Source: Saprospiraceae bacterium (lineage in GTDB: Bacteria > Bacteroidota > Bacteroidia > Chitinophagales > Saprospiraceae). Taken from it: a DNA stretch of 64,000 nucleotides. Under the pieces are notes generated by a model. It did no database searches. It was not told the origin of the DNA and was given only the letters and a program-made list of their open reading frames with translations. Made by a program: the position numbers and the translations under genes. The stretch lies in contig JAIYAP010000081.1 in the NCBI GenBank assembly GCA_027488935.1, positions 62,001 through 126,000 on the forward strand, read 5' to 3'. Below, piece by piece: positions 45,896 through 55,096 of this stretch; the first letter of the stretch is position 1; each line of letters starts with the position of its first letter.

Positions 45896-46438
45896 ATGGA
45901 ACCTCAGCTGAAAAAATTAATCGCCGGATGCTGCCACGGCGATCTCCTTGCGCAACGCCAGTTGTTCGACCGATACCAATCGGTCTTGCTGGTGGTGTGT
46001 TTGCGCTACGCAAGGGATCGGCCGGAAGCACAGGATATGCTCCAAGAGGCATTTCTGGCGATTTTTAGGGACCTGGGGCAATACACGGGCCTTGGCAGTT
46101 TTGAGGGTTGGTTGCGTAAGGTGACCGTGCGCGCTGCCCTGCAATACCTGCGCCGCCGCAACCCGCTGCGTTTTGCCGAAGATTACAACGAACTACCCGC
46201 CCACACCCTCGATGTGCATCCCGACACGGAAATGAATGGAGAAGCCATTTTGCGTCTGGTGCAACAATTGCCCGACGGGTATCGGACCATTTTTAACATG
46301 CATTGCATCGAATCTTTCTCTTACTCCGAAATTGCCGCCGAACTGGGTATCAACGAAAGTACCGTGCGCTCACAATACGCCCGCGCCTGCAAACAACTGC
46401 GGGTGTTGGTCGAAAAATTGCTCAGCTGCCCGGTATAA
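45896..46438 (+). CDS. ECF-type RNA polymerase sigma factor
   Basis: 180 residues with sigma region 2 (FDRYQSVLLVVCLRYARDRPEAQDMLQEAFLAIFRDL, -10 recognition) and region 4 (LPDGYRTIFNMHCIESFSYSEIAAELGINESTVRSQYARACKQLR, an HTH). Region 3 is absent, as in ECF factors. It is followed after 33 bp by a large gene whose N-terminus resembles an anti-sigma factor anchor, making a sigma/partner pair. ATACTTTG near 45740 is a possible promoter in the divergent region with the photolyases. Confidence 0.92.
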   Translation: MEPQLKKLIAGCCHGDLLAQRQLFDRYQSVLLVVCLRYARDRPEAQDMLQEAFLAIFRDLGQYTGLGSFEGWLRKVTVRAALQYLRRRNPLRFAEDYNELPAHTLDVHPDTEMNGEAILRLVQQLPDGYRTIFNMHCIESFSYSEIAAELGINESTVRSQYARACKQLRVLVEKLLSCPV

Positions 46439-46471
46439 ATCCCAATCCATTGCTACAAATCTCCAATTTTT

Positions 46472-48541
46472 ATGGAAAAAGATAAACATTTACACGATTT
46501 TGAACAGTACATGCGGCGTCAACTAGAAGGGCTTGACGCGCAGGCCGAGGAGGATACCTGGGCCAAAATTGCCGCCGAACAGCGCAAACGCAACACCCGC
46601 TTAGTCGTACGCTACCGGGCACCGTATATCCTGGGCATGACGGGCGTGCTGGCTCTGCTCTTGTTTGCCTGGTATTGGTTGTCACCGTCGGAAAATGGCG
46701 TTTTGCCTTACGGACCTTACGATGCAGATACGGCTTACAACGGCTTTTTCCCCTTCGATACCGCCTGGACACCACTCATCAACAAAGCACCGGAGCGCAA
46801 CGGCCTGCATCCCCACCCCAAAGTGGTGCGCGCGGCCTGGTTTTATACCAATACGGTTCCGATGCTTCAACTGCGGTTTGAAGCCGACCGGGGCCTGCGT
46901 TATCGCAACCCCAGTTCTGGAAATACCGTCGAAATACCACCCAGCGCGCTGGTTTATGCCGATGGAGCGCCCGTAACGGGGCCGGTTGATTTTTCTTTCC
47001 GGGAATACCGCAGCTTGGCCGATTTTCTGGCGGCCGGGATGCCCATGCACTACACCGATGCGCGCGGCTCTTTTTATTTCAATTCGGCCGGGATGTTTGA
47101 GGTGCGTGTGAGCCAGGACGGCGCCGATTTGTACATGGCGCCGGGGAAAAAGTACAATGTTGGGTTTACCCCCACTGCTCCACTCCGCGATGCCAACATG
47201 TTTTACCTATCGGATACCACCAACCAATGGTCGCACCTGCACGGACAATTGCTGGCAGATACCATTGGTTTTGGCGATCTAAACCGTCCGCGTATTCTAA
47301 CCGATGCAGAAGTGGCGCTCGATAATGCGTTGACAAAACCCAATGCCTGCATTCCTGGTTTATCCGACGAAAAAAGTGAAGCGGAAACGGCAGCATGGAT
47401 ACGGGATGGCATTCTCACGGGACGCGCGTACGCCCGCGGGGCCATGCAACCGCCGATGTGGTTTCGGAAAAATACCGATAAATCAGAAGGTTTTTTCCTG
47501 AAAGCGTTAGAACGCAGCGACATCCGTATTGTACATCAAAAAGATACCAAAGAGCGCTTTTTCCCGGATGATATGAATGGCACTTTTAACGAATTATCGG
47601 CCTTTAAGGAGTGTTTTTTTGTGCGCACGGCCGATTCTTCCGATCAATTGGCCCCAAAAAACAAAAACAGTGTCGATTATATTTTCCGTCAAAAACGCAT
47701 GTGGCGGCGGGTGGAAGTTGTGCCACTCAATGGCGCTTTGTGTGAAGTGATTTTTAGCGACGAAAAAGAGGAAATCCATGTTCCATCCCGGCTTTCACGC
47801 AGCAGTGAAGCGGGTGGCGGCAGTGTGTTTGATCCATACCAGATTTTTGCCGAATACAAACGTTTGCGCTCCATTCGGCATGCCAATTATATGGAAACGT
47901 TGCAACGTTGGCGCTGTTTTTTGCGTACGGCAACCATGTTCCAAACCCCGGAAGAATGGTGCATGGACGGCCAGGAATGGTTGAGTTATTTTGAAGACAA
48001 CCGCAACATGATGCTGGCACGCTATGAGGCCTTGTATGATGAGGGCCTGGTAAATGACCCCAGTATGGCGCATAATCGGTTTGAAACCTGGCAACAGCGG
48101 CTGAAGCAACTGCAATTTGATCGGGCCGATCAATCGTCCGGCTTGCGTTCCAATGCCCAAAACATGGCCATGAGCCTCAAATTGTCGGGCTTTGGCACCT
48201 ACAATTGCGACCAGATATTCAAAATATCAAAACAAGCGGCCCAAATAACCGCCCATTATAAAACCGAAAATGGCAAAAGCATTGTGCCAGTTGCTGTCCG
48301 CATGATTGACCGCGCCACCCGATTGTTCTTCTTTTTGCCCAATAATACCAGTCTGCTCAATTTACCCGGTCGGCAATTGGACGTGATTGTGCAGGGCAAT
48401 GACGGACGCACCTATCTGCTGCCCGGAAAAGTATATGCGAATACTAAAATTGAAAATGAGTCGATGTACACTTTTCCGGTGGAGGATATCACAGAACGGG
48501 TTGGAACGCCATCCGAATGGGCGGCATTATTGGGGATTTAA
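46472..48541 (+). CDS. large membrane-anchored partner of the ECF sigma factor
   Basis: 689 residues. The N-terminal 49 are charged and helical (FEQYMRRQLEGLDAQAEEDTWAKIAAEQ), then one membrane helix (about 50-69, ILGMTGVLALLLFAWYWL), then a large periplasmic part. That part has an Ig-like or carboxypeptidase-regulatory-like beta segment (IPPSALVYADGAPVTGPVDFSFREYRS; FNSAGMFEVRVSQDGADLYMAPGKKYNV) and further unrecognised domains. The topology matches an anti-sigma regulator carrying its own sensor, but no RskA or zinc-binding (HxxxCxxC) motif is seen. Function inferred from linkage only. Confidence 0.75.
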   Translation: MEKDKHLHDFEQYMRRQLEGLDAQAEEDTWAKIAAEQRKRNTRLVVRYRAPYILGMTGVLALLLFAWYWLSPSENGVLPYGPYDADTAYNGFFPFDTAWTPLINKAPERNGLHPHPKVVRAAWFYTNTVPMLQLRFEADRGLRYRNPSSGNTVEIPPSALVYADGAPVTGPVDFSFREYRSLADFLAAGMPMHYTDARGSFYFNSAGMFEVRVSQDGADLYMAPGKKYNVGFTPTAPLRDANMFYLSDTTNQWSHLHGQLLADTIGFGDLNRPRILTDAEVALDNALTKPNACIPGLSDEKSEAETAAWIRDGILTGRAYARGAMQPPMWFRKNTDKSEGFFLKALERSDIRIVHQKDTKERFFPDDMNGTFNELSAFKECFFVRTADSSDQLAPKNKNSVDYIFRQKRMWRRVEVVPLNGALCEVIFSDEKEEIHVPSRLSRSSEAGGGSVFDPYQIFAEYKRLRSIRHANYMETLQRWRCFLRTATMFQTPEEWCMDGQEWLSYFEDNRNMMLARYEALYDEGLVNDPSMAHNRFETWQQRLKQLQFDRADQSSGLRSNAQNMAMSLKLSGFGTYNCDQIFKISKQAAQITAHYKTENGKSIVPVAVRMIDRATRLFFFLPNNTSLLNLPGRQLDVIVQGNDGRTYLLPGKVYANTKIENESMYTFPVEDITERVGTPSEWAALLGI

Positions 48542-48622
48542 GCGCCATAGCAATATGTTTTATGCAAATTAGATGCATATCCAAATTCAGTTGCACAAAA
48601 CCTATTGCGGCGGCGCTTAAAT
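48536..48622. terminator. long hairpin between convergent genes
   Basis: ATTTAAGCGCC (48536-48546) pairs perfectly with GGCGCTTAAAT (48612-48622), with GCAAT/ATTGC inside. It begins within the stop codon of one gene and ends at the convergent gene, so it could stop transcription from both sides. No T-tract of length is present. Confidence 0.5.
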
Positions 48623-49039
48623 TTAACCTCTTGCCCCGCCCTGACTAATTTGACGAACCCATTCCGGCAAATTATAATACGTTGTAACGCGGCTAATTTT
48701 CCCCTCTTTTAATTCCAAAAATGCCCCGGCCGGCAATACATACCGTTGGTTATTGGCAGCTGGCAAGTCGCCATCGGTATGTTTGTACATGCCATGCACC
48801 ACAAATTCGCAGGCTACGCGGGTCCCGTCGGCATTGGGCATAAAAACCATCTCTTTTAATTGCTCATCATAACACAATTCCATGTGCTGCAAGAACTTGC
48901 GGTATTGTTCAATCCCTATTCGGGCCGATCCCTGATTAACATCGTGGCGGATGTCTGCGTGGAGCAATTGCAGCATTCCGTCCCAGTTTTTCTGATTAAA
49001 ACAGGCGTAATATTGCTTGATGATTTCGAGTGATTGCAT
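48623..49039 (-). CDS. SnoaL/NTF2-like protein
   Basis: 138 residues with the NTF2-like pattern: IIKQYYACFNQKNWDGMLQLLHADIRHDVNQG, a mid beta segment CDEQLKEMVFMPNADGTRVACEFVVHGMY and AGAFLELKEGKISRVTTYYNLPEWVRQI. Typical of SnoaL-like ketosteroid-isomerase-related proteins; the exact role is unknown. Next to a WYL regulator on the same strand, 46 bp apart. Confidence 0.82.
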   Translation of the reverse strand: MQSLEIIKQYYACFNQKNWDGMLQLLHADIRHDVNQGSARIGIEQYRKFLQHMELCYDEQLKEMVFMPNADGTRVACEFVVHGMYKHTDGDLPAANNQRYVLPAGAFLELKEGKISRVTTYYNLPEWVRQISQGGARG

Positions 49040-49085
49040 GTGTAAAGTAATTTAAATGGGTATAACGTTAAGACATTCGCGCTTG

Positions 49086-50090
49086 CTAAAAGTGTGCCAT
49101 GCTTTTGTCTAATGGTTTCAAAACTTTCATTTCCAGGGCGTCCTGGTGGAATTGGGCCATGCGCATACGCAAATCTTCGGGCGCTAAAACGCTTACTTCA
49201 GCGCCCAAACTGGCCAATTTTCGGATTAATTCGATGTTCACACACACGTTCATTTGTACGGTAGCGCCTGTTTGGTCTTCTTCCAACAAAGTATAGGGAT
49301 GAAATGGTTTGGATAAAAAATAGCGCGCTTGCAGGCGGGAAAACCGCAGCACAATGGTTTGTGCCTCGCTCAGGGGGGCAGGATGAATGCCATAAATGTG
49401 TTGAAAAAACACGATTGGGTCGAAATCGTTGGGAATTTCAAAAAAATCGGGCTGCAACTGGGGTTTCCCGACAATCCGTTCCAGGGCAAATGGTTTCAGG
49501 TAATCATATTGTGGGGTATCACCCACGACGTACCAGCGTTGGTCATATTGCCGGATACAATAGGGGGAAAGTTCGCAGGAACGGGGCGATTCTTGTCGGA
49601 AAGACTGGTAGGAAAACCGCACTTTGCGGCGTTCTTCAATGGCGCGCAGGAGCAAGGGTAAGTGCTCGGTGCCGCTGTAAGTGACTGGTTCAAAGTATAT
49701 TGCACTGGATGCAGCCGAACTGCGCACCCAGCCATTTACGCCACGTCGTATTTTTTCTACGGTTTCGCGCAGCCCGTTAAAACCGTCCATGTGTTCAAAT
49801 TGGGCTAGGGTTTCTACGGCCAAATGCAGGCGGTACACATCCTCCAGGTTTAAGGCAATCTGGGCCGTCAAATCAAACGGCTGGTTGTAATAATATCCGC
49901 GCCGGGATTTATCCCAAAGAATGGGTGCTTCAAAAGCGTCGCGCATGTAGGCGATGTCATTATCGAGCGTCCGCCGACTGATATCGCAGGCGCGGCAAAA
50001 TTCGTCGGGTGCAACCACCGATCCTTTCCGAAGGGTTAATAATTCATGGATCCGGCGAAAACGGGCGAGTTGGTTTTTATTTTTTGACAT
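49086..50090 (-). CDS. HTH-WYL transcriptional regulator
   Basis: 334 residues. The N-terminal HTH of DeoR/YafY type (LARFRRIHELLTLRKGSVVAPDEFCRACDISRRTLDNDIAYMRDAF) is followed by a WYL domain (SYQSFRQESPRSCELSPYCIRQYDQRWYVVGDT, with W-Y and R residues that bind ligand) and a C-terminal WCX segment. WYL proteins sense nucleic acids or small ligands. Regulated genes are not evident; adjacency suggests the SnoaL-like gene. Confidence 0.88.
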   Translation of the reverse strand: MSKNKNQLARFRRIHELLTLRKGSVVAPDEFCRACDISRRTLDNDIAYMRDAFEAPILWDKSRRGYYYNQPFDLTAQIALNLEDVYRLHLAVETLAQFEHMDGFNGLRETVEKIRRGVNGWVRSSAASSAIYFEPVTYSGTEHLPLLLRAIEERRKVRFSYQSFRQESPRSCELSPYCIRQYDQRWYVVGDTPQYDYLKPFALERIVGKPQLQPDFFEIPNDFDPIVFFQHIYGIHPAPLSEAQTIVLRFSRLQARYFLSKPFHPYTLLEEDQTGATVQMNVCVNIELIRKLASLGAEVSVLAPEDLRMRMAQFHQDALEMKVLKPLDKSMAHF

Positions 50091-50332
50091 GCGTGGAGCA
50101 CAGGAATAAAGGGATTAAAATGGCTTAAATGCATGACAATCAGCATGCTGTTGAGGGTACAAAAATCTGTAAAATTCTTAAATTCCTGGTGATTGCCAGT
50201 ATTTTTTTACAACGCAAATAGTTTGCGTTGGCTATGTAGACCTTTGCAACATCATTTTAATCAAATGCTTCAGCAGCATATTTTTCCTTTTAATCCTTTA
50301 AACCGCAAGAGTCACTTTAAATTACCTTTATT

Positions 50333-50944
50333 ATGTTTTCAAAATTATTACCCGTTTTTATGATTTGCGCGCTGTTTTTTGGCGTCCAACAAGTTGCACA
50401 GGCACAGGCACAAGCCCAAAAACTTTCTTTTGGTGCCGGACTTGGCGCTGGTCGACTCACCGGTGATTTGGGCTCAGGCGGCTCCTTTGGCTTATCGCTG
50501 AATTTCGAGGGCAGTTATTTTATCAAGCCTAAGTTTGCAGTCGGCCTTTTGGTAGGTGGCAACGTACTTGCTTATGGCAATGATTCCTCTTTTGTAGGCA
50601 TTTCTGCGTACGGCGATCGCCTTATTTTGGCCAAAGCAGATTACTTTTTTATGGACAAAGTCTTTCGTCCTTATGTTACCCTTGCAGCTGGGGTGGGTAT
50701 TATTTCTACACCGGAAATTACCATTACAACCAACACCGGCACCAGTACCATTCCGAGCGAGAAAAAAGCGAATTTGTGTATCTCGCCGCGCGCTGGCTTT
50801 ATGATCAACAATTTTGGATTCGAATTTGGTTACCATTTCAGCGGAAAAACACCTAAAACCGAGTACCAGAACGTTGCCACGAGCAACAAGCCATTTACGT
50901 TCTTCAATATTATGATCAAGTACGTTTATACGTTTGAGATATAA
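50333..50944 (+). CDS. small outer-membrane beta-barrel protein
   Basis: 203 residues, signal peptide (LLPVFMICALFFGVQQVAQAQ) followed by an AQ-rich linker and eight or so strands (LSFGAGLGAGRLTG, FGLSLNFEGSYFI, FAVGLLVGGNVLAYG, ...) ending FFNIMIKYVYTFEI. It resembles OmpA-like eight-strand barrels (PF13505 type). CCTTTG at 50241-50246 may belong to its promoter. Structural role likely; ligand unknown. Confidence 0.8.
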   Translation: MFSKLLPVFMICALFFGVQQVAQAQAQAQKLSFGAGLGAGRLTGDLGSGGSFGLSLNFEGSYFIKPKFAVGLLVGGNVLAYGNDSSFVGISAYGDRLILAKADYFFMDKVFRPYVTLAAGVGIISTPEITITTNTGTSTIPSEKKANLCISPRAGFMINNFGFEFGYHFSGKTPKTEYQNVATSNKPFTFFNIMIKYVYTFEI

Positions 50945-51009
50945 TCTGGCCATTCCAAGCCGTATTACCCCATGGAATCACCCCAAAAAACGCCGCTGGA
51001 TAATACCTG

Positions 51010-51039
51010 CCGGCACAGCACTTGATTGTGTTGTGCCGG
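51010..51039 (+). terminator. hairpin after the beta-barrel gene
   Basis: CCGGCACA and TGTGCCGG pair with CAC/GTG inside, 65 bp after the stop codon. The T-tract is weak (ATCATGGTTTT). Confidence 0.55.
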
Positions 51040-51058
51040 ATCATGGTTTTAAAAAAAA

Positions 51059-51222
51059 GCCACGGAGTTACGCGGAGGAACGGAGGGACACGGAGTTTTT
51101 TGATCTGACCAAAACCCTTTGATTATTAGGTACTTGCTAAACATTTTTACCTCAGTGTACCTCCGTCCCTCATAGCCCCTTTTTTCTCTGTGCCCCTCCG
51201 TCCCTCCGCGCAACTCTGTGGC
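51059..51222. repeat. fold-back element of CACGGAG type
   Basis: A 37-bp arm starting GCCACGGAGTTACGCGGAGG (51059-51095) is an imperfect inverted repeat of 51186-51222 (about 32 of 37). A further right-type arm lies at about 51151-51180. No gene is seen in this gap. Confidence 0.75.
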
Positions 51223-51231
51223 CCCTTCCCT

Positions 51232-52926
51232 CTAGAAACGAACTACCTTCTTAACAAACCACCCCGAAGCACCCGAAAATCGCAAAAAATACACCCCAGC
51301 CGGTACATTTGGCACCACCGACCAGGTATTGATCCCTTTTTCCACCGAGCGCTTTTCCGTCCACCACAGTTTTCCCTGCGCATCCAACCAATCTACTTGT
51401 AGTGTTTCACTAACCGCTGCATTCCATTCCAGGTTTAATGCCGCCTCAAAAGGATTCGGCGAAACGCGCAGATTATTTGCCAAATTGGTTTCCGGTTCGG
51501 GGTAAATGCGCTGAATCAAGGCACGATCTACAGGGTTTAATGCCGAATCATCCAGCGAGCCGCCCAGCATGCGCACATTGAGTTTCATCTGTTGGTCTTT
51601 GCTGAATTGATTGGTGATGTGGGCATCTTTGGTAAAAATCAAGCGCGCTCCCGGGGGCAAATCCATGTAAATCTGCTGGGAAGGAAGCAAATCATTGCAT
51701 TCCGATAAATTCAATACACCATCAAAAACGAAGGTGGCATTGGGCTCCAATATAATTGTGCTGTTGGCGCATAGTGCCAGCATGCCCATGCCTTCATTGC
51801 CGTAGTACAATTCGGCCCCCTTGGTTACCCTTAATGCGCTGCCCTTGCGGTATTGCATACAGGAAAAAGCACTTTGCATGGTAAGCGTGCCGCCGCTGTG
51901 TCGATATTCATTGCCATTTTCAAAAACGAGGTCAATAAAATTGAAGCAAAGGTCACCGCCATTGTTTACCAAGTTGGCAATATGCCGCAAAGTATCATTA
52001 CCTTCAACCAAAGCCCCCCTGAGATAAGTAAATGGCTGTATTTCAAGCATTTGAAAACTTTCTACATTCAAATTAATGGTTTCCTGCACATTGCTATTGG
52101 GGTCCGGGCGCGCCTCTACATACGACGGATTCGCAGCGCTTGGAAACCCAGGTTGGGTGTACAACATCAGAAAGGTCTGCGAAAAAGAGAACGGAACCGC
52201 TTCGGCAATGTTCATTTCATAGGTATTCGTGCTCGTATTGTAATTAAAAGGGGGTGCAATCACTTCGGTCAAATAACCGGTTTCGCCGAAGGTTTCGTTG
52301 ATTTGAACATAGGATAGTTGGAGCGTGCGGTTGGTCAACACGGCATTTGCCTCAAATTGAAACTTGAGTACCAAGTCGCGCAAGGTTTGTTCTATAAAAA
52401 ACTCTGATGGGAAGCAGGTGCCGACCTCGAGGTAAGCCCCGTATTGCGTCATCAAACCCGATTGATTGCGTACCTCGCCCGGAATATTAATGCCTAAAAA
52501 AACGCCAGAACACACCGATTCTACACAATTTGCACCCGTTTTTATATGTACACTGGTATCGGATACGGTTCCGTAAAAGTTAAAATTAAACAGGCTGTTG
52601 GGCGTGAGGGAAGGCGTGAAAAAAAACTCCTGGGCTTTGGCACGTACAAACAAGGGCTTGGCTGGATCAATTTGCGTTAAATCGATTTTCATCCCGTTGG
52701 AACCCGAGACCGTAGCGGCAATACAGCGACTCGAATCGACCGGCCCATCCCAGGCGCCGTTCAGGGTTTGGTAAACAAGCCAGTTTTTCGGCTGACTAAT
52801 GGTTTTGGTCGCATCAAAGGGACAAGGCTTGGTTTCGTAATCTTCAAAAAAGGAGTAGTAAGCAAATTGTGCCTGGGCGGTCAGTAAAAAGCAAGTACAC
52901 AGTAAGGTTAAGCAGATTTGTCGCAT
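51232..52926 (-). CDS. T9SS-exported surface protein
   Basis: 564 residues: signal peptide (ICLTLLCTCFLLTAQAQ), a mostly beta middle part without a domain I can name, and a canonical T9SS sorting domain at the end (LRVSPNPFEAALNLEWN, LQVDWLDAQGKLWW, VPNVPAGVYFLRFSG, WFVKKVVRF). CAAAAATA at 52965-52972 (TATTTTTG on the minus strand) is a consensus -7 box for it. Single gene between two fold-back elements. Ligand or activity unknown. Confidence 0.85.
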   Translation of the reverse strand: MRQICLTLLCTCFLLTAQAQFAYYSFFEDYETKPCPFDATKTISQPKNWLVYQTLNGAWDGPVDSSRCIAATVSGSNGMKIDLTQIDPAKPLFVRAKAQEFFFTPSLTPNSLFNFNFYGTVSDTSVHIKTGANCVESVCSGVFLGINIPGEVRNQSGLMTQYGAYLEVGTCFPSEFFIEQTLRDLVLKFQFEANAVLTNRTLQLSYVQINETFGETGYLTEVIAPPFNYNTSTNTYEMNIAEAVPFSFSQTFLMLYTQPGFPSAANPSYVEARPDPNSNVQETINLNVESFQMLEIQPFTYLRGALVEGNDTLRHIANLVNNGGDLCFNFIDLVFENGNEYRHSGGTLTMQSAFSCMQYRKGSALRVTKGAELYYGNEGMGMLALCANSTIILEPNATFVFDGVLNLSECNDLLPSQQIYMDLPPGARLIFTKDAHITNQFSKDQQMKLNVRMLGGSLDDSALNPVDRALIQRIYPEPETNLANNLRVSPNPFEAALNLEWNAAVSETLQVDWLDAQGKLWWTEKRSVEKGINTWSVVPNVPAGVYFLRFSGASGWFVKKVVRF

Positions 52927-53087
52927 GGTTTCAGCATTTTGAAGGTGAAGATGTTTTCGTTCTTCAAAAATAGCGCATGCGTTCTAGTTTTCAGTGATGC
53001 GACTTGCTAATCGGCGACATGGGTGGATTTTAAAATGTGGTAGTGTCGGAATTGAGCAAATACTGGAGGGTTCCACGGATAAAAAAA

Positions 53088-53271
53088 GGGTTCCACGGAG
53101 AAGCTCGGAGGTATGGAGTGGCACAGAGTTTTTATTTCTTCTGTGTCAATCCGTACTTCTGAACTTCTTATGAAACCCTTTTTTCTATGTGTATCTCGTA
53201 CCTCTAATCTTCTTTTGAACCCTTTTTTCTCCGTGCAACTCCATACCTCCGAGCTCCTCCGCGGAACCCTT
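53088..53271. repeat. fold-back element with tandem CTCCGTGC-type arms
   Basis: The arm at 53088-53128 (GGGTTCCACGGAG...GCACAGAG) is an inverted repeat of 53229-53271 with about 90% identity. The loop holds two further degenerate copies of the right arm, each ending in ACCCTTTTTT. The rest of the 52927-53315 gap shows only the -7 box near 52965. Confidence 0.78.
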
Positions 53272-53315
53272 TTTCTCCGTGCCCCCCCCCTTTTTTCTCA
53301 CTAACCCTCCCTCTT

Positions 53316-54935
53316 CTAGAATTGCTTGACCGAGGTAACATAATACATATCCATCATCCCCTTATTCTTCGCGGCCACTTTACCGCGGTATTGCCATTCA
53401 AATTCGTATTTGGCAAGCCAATGTGCTGCTTCACTCACATTTACATGGCCCGGCTCGCAAGCCTCTTCCATGCGGGCTGCAATATTCACCGTATCGCCCC
53501 AAATATCATAGGCAAATTTTTTGGCACCTACCACCCCGGCAACCACCGGACCAACGTGGATACCTACCCGGGCTTCGAAAAACGGCATGCCCCGGTTGAG
53601 GCGTTCGGCTTTGAGGGCCAACATAAAGTCCTGAATTTCGAGGGCTGCTTTTACAATATCAGAAGGACTGGCGTTCATATCCGAAAGGCCGCTCGCGCAC
53701 ATGTATGCATCGCCGATGGTCTTGATTTTTTCGATGCGGTGCTGTCCAATGATGCGGTCGAAATTAGAAAAACAAAAATCGAGTTCTTCTACCAGCATTT
53801 CCGGACTGAGTTGTTCGGCGACGTGGGTAAAGCCCTTAAAATCAATAAACATCACCGTAGCTTGGTCATATTTGCGGGCAGCCACTTTATTGCGGGCTTT
53901 TAATTCTTCTGCAATAGCAGGTGGCAAAATATTGAGCAACAAGGTATTACTTCGCTGTTGTTCGGCTTCTACCAGTTTATTTTTTTGCTGCAATTCATTG
54001 GCTGTTTTTCTTTTAGCGCGGTAGCGTGCGTAAAAAAGCACGGCAATTACCCCCATAAAGGCCAATACCAAAGCCAGGAGATTGCGCAAAGAATCACTCT
54101 TTTCTTTTTCCAGTTCTTTTTCGGCAATCAGTGTTTTTTGGGTTTGAATTTCCCGTTCCTGTTGCGCGAGCACCACCGAATCGATCATTTGTTCCTTACT
54201 CAGGTACTCAAGTTTTCGGGTTGCATAGCGATAACTGGAATCAATGGATTGTTTTTCTTGCGACAAGCCACTGATTTTTGCCTCCTGCTGGTTTAATTGC
54301 TCTTTGGTTTTTTCCTCAACCTGCCGTATTTGTTCCTCATAGGTAGTGGCGATATTTTGATTTTGGCCGGAAAGTTGGGCGAGTTGGGCTTTTAGGGCAC
54401 GGTTTTCGGCCTCGATCAGGGCGAGTTGATTTTCAATTTTGCGCTGACTTTCCCCACCGCTTCTGCCACCACCGCCCGTTTCTTTGAGGTAGCTGATGGT
54501 TTCGCGGCTCCACTTGAGCGCTTCTTTAAAATCGTTTTGCTTTAAGGCAATGTCTTGCAATTTTTCAGAGGCATTCAGGGCAACTTCCCGGAAACCATAA
54601 TTGCGGGCGGTGTTCCAGGCGCGGTTGTAACGGGTAGCGGCTTCTTTGAAATTGCGCGCCCGATACATGGCATCGGCGCTCAAGTTTGCCGCGTCTGTTT
54701 CTTTGCGTTTGTCGCCCACTTCAACGGCGATCTGGTTGGCATTTTGGGCGTATTCGGCTGCTTTGGCAGGGCTTGTGGGCAGCAATTTTTCGGCCAATTG
54801 GTAGTTTAGGGTAAGTTTATCCGATTTGGAATTCGCACGCCGCAGGCGCGCCTCCAATTCAGAAACCGACTGGGCTGAAAGGACGTGTGAAAAGAATGGG
54901 AGCAAAAAAAGTAAGGCGGTAATGAACTGCTTCAT
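53316..54935 (-). CDS. class III adenylate/guanylate cyclase with TPR-like sensor and one membrane helix
   Basis: 539 residues: signal-like start (ITALLFLLPFFSHVLSAQ), TPR repeats (about 25-150), coiled coil (about 170-280), one membrane helix (LLALVLAFMGVIAVLFYA near 290), then a cyclase domain from about 350. The catalytic region has FIDFKGFTHVAEQLSPEMLVEELDFCFSNFDRI (first metal Asp), IKTIGDAYMCASG (second metal Asp), GIHVGPVVAGVVG and WGDTVNIAARME. Metal and transition-state residues look intact, so activity is likely; ATP versus GTP cannot be assigned. The TPR part is periplasmic by topology. Confidence 0.9.
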   Translation of the reverse strand: MKQFITALLFLLPFFSHVLSAQSVSELEARLRRANSKSDKLTLNYQLAEKLLPTSPAKAAEYAQNANQIAVEVGDKRKETDAANLSADAMYRARNFKEAATRYNRAWNTARNYGFREVALNASEKLQDIALKQNDFKEALKWSRETISYLKETGGGGRSGGESQRKIENQLALIEAENRALKAQLAQLSGQNQNIATTYEEQIRQVEEKTKEQLNQQEAKISGLSQEKQSIDSSYRYATRKLEYLSKEQMIDSVVLAQQEREIQTQKTLIAEKELEKEKSDSLRNLLALVLAFMGVIAVLFYARYRAKRKTANELQQKNKLVEAEQQRSNTLLLNILPPAIAEELKARNKVAARKYDQATVMFIDFKGFTHVAEQLSPEMLVEELDFCFSNFDRIIGQHRIEKIKTIGDAYMCASGLSDMNASPSDIVKAALEIQDFMLALKAERLNRGMPFFEARVGIHVGPVVAGVVGAKKFAYDIWGDTVNIAARMEEACEPGHVNVSEAAHWLAKYEFEWQYRGKVAAKNKGMMDMYYVTSVKQF

Positions 54936-55045
54936 AGATAAGTGGTTATGGGGCAGTGGTGTTAAAAATGGATTAATGACAATTTTAAAACGGCGGGGCT
55001 AAGATCGTTTATTTTTCCAATGTGTGGTAAAAAAGCTTTCTGGCG

Positions 55046-55073
55046 TTGGCTTTTTGAAAAAGACCTACCTTTG
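55046..55073 (+). promoter_or_regulatory. promoter TTG-N17-TACCTTTG
   Basis: TTGG at 55046-55049 and TACCTTTG at 55066-55073 with 17 bp between; the ATG at 55097 follows after 23 bp. Matches the Bacteroidota consensus exactly. Confidence 0.7.
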
Positions 55074-55096
55074 TCGAGCCGTAACCAAGCATATTC

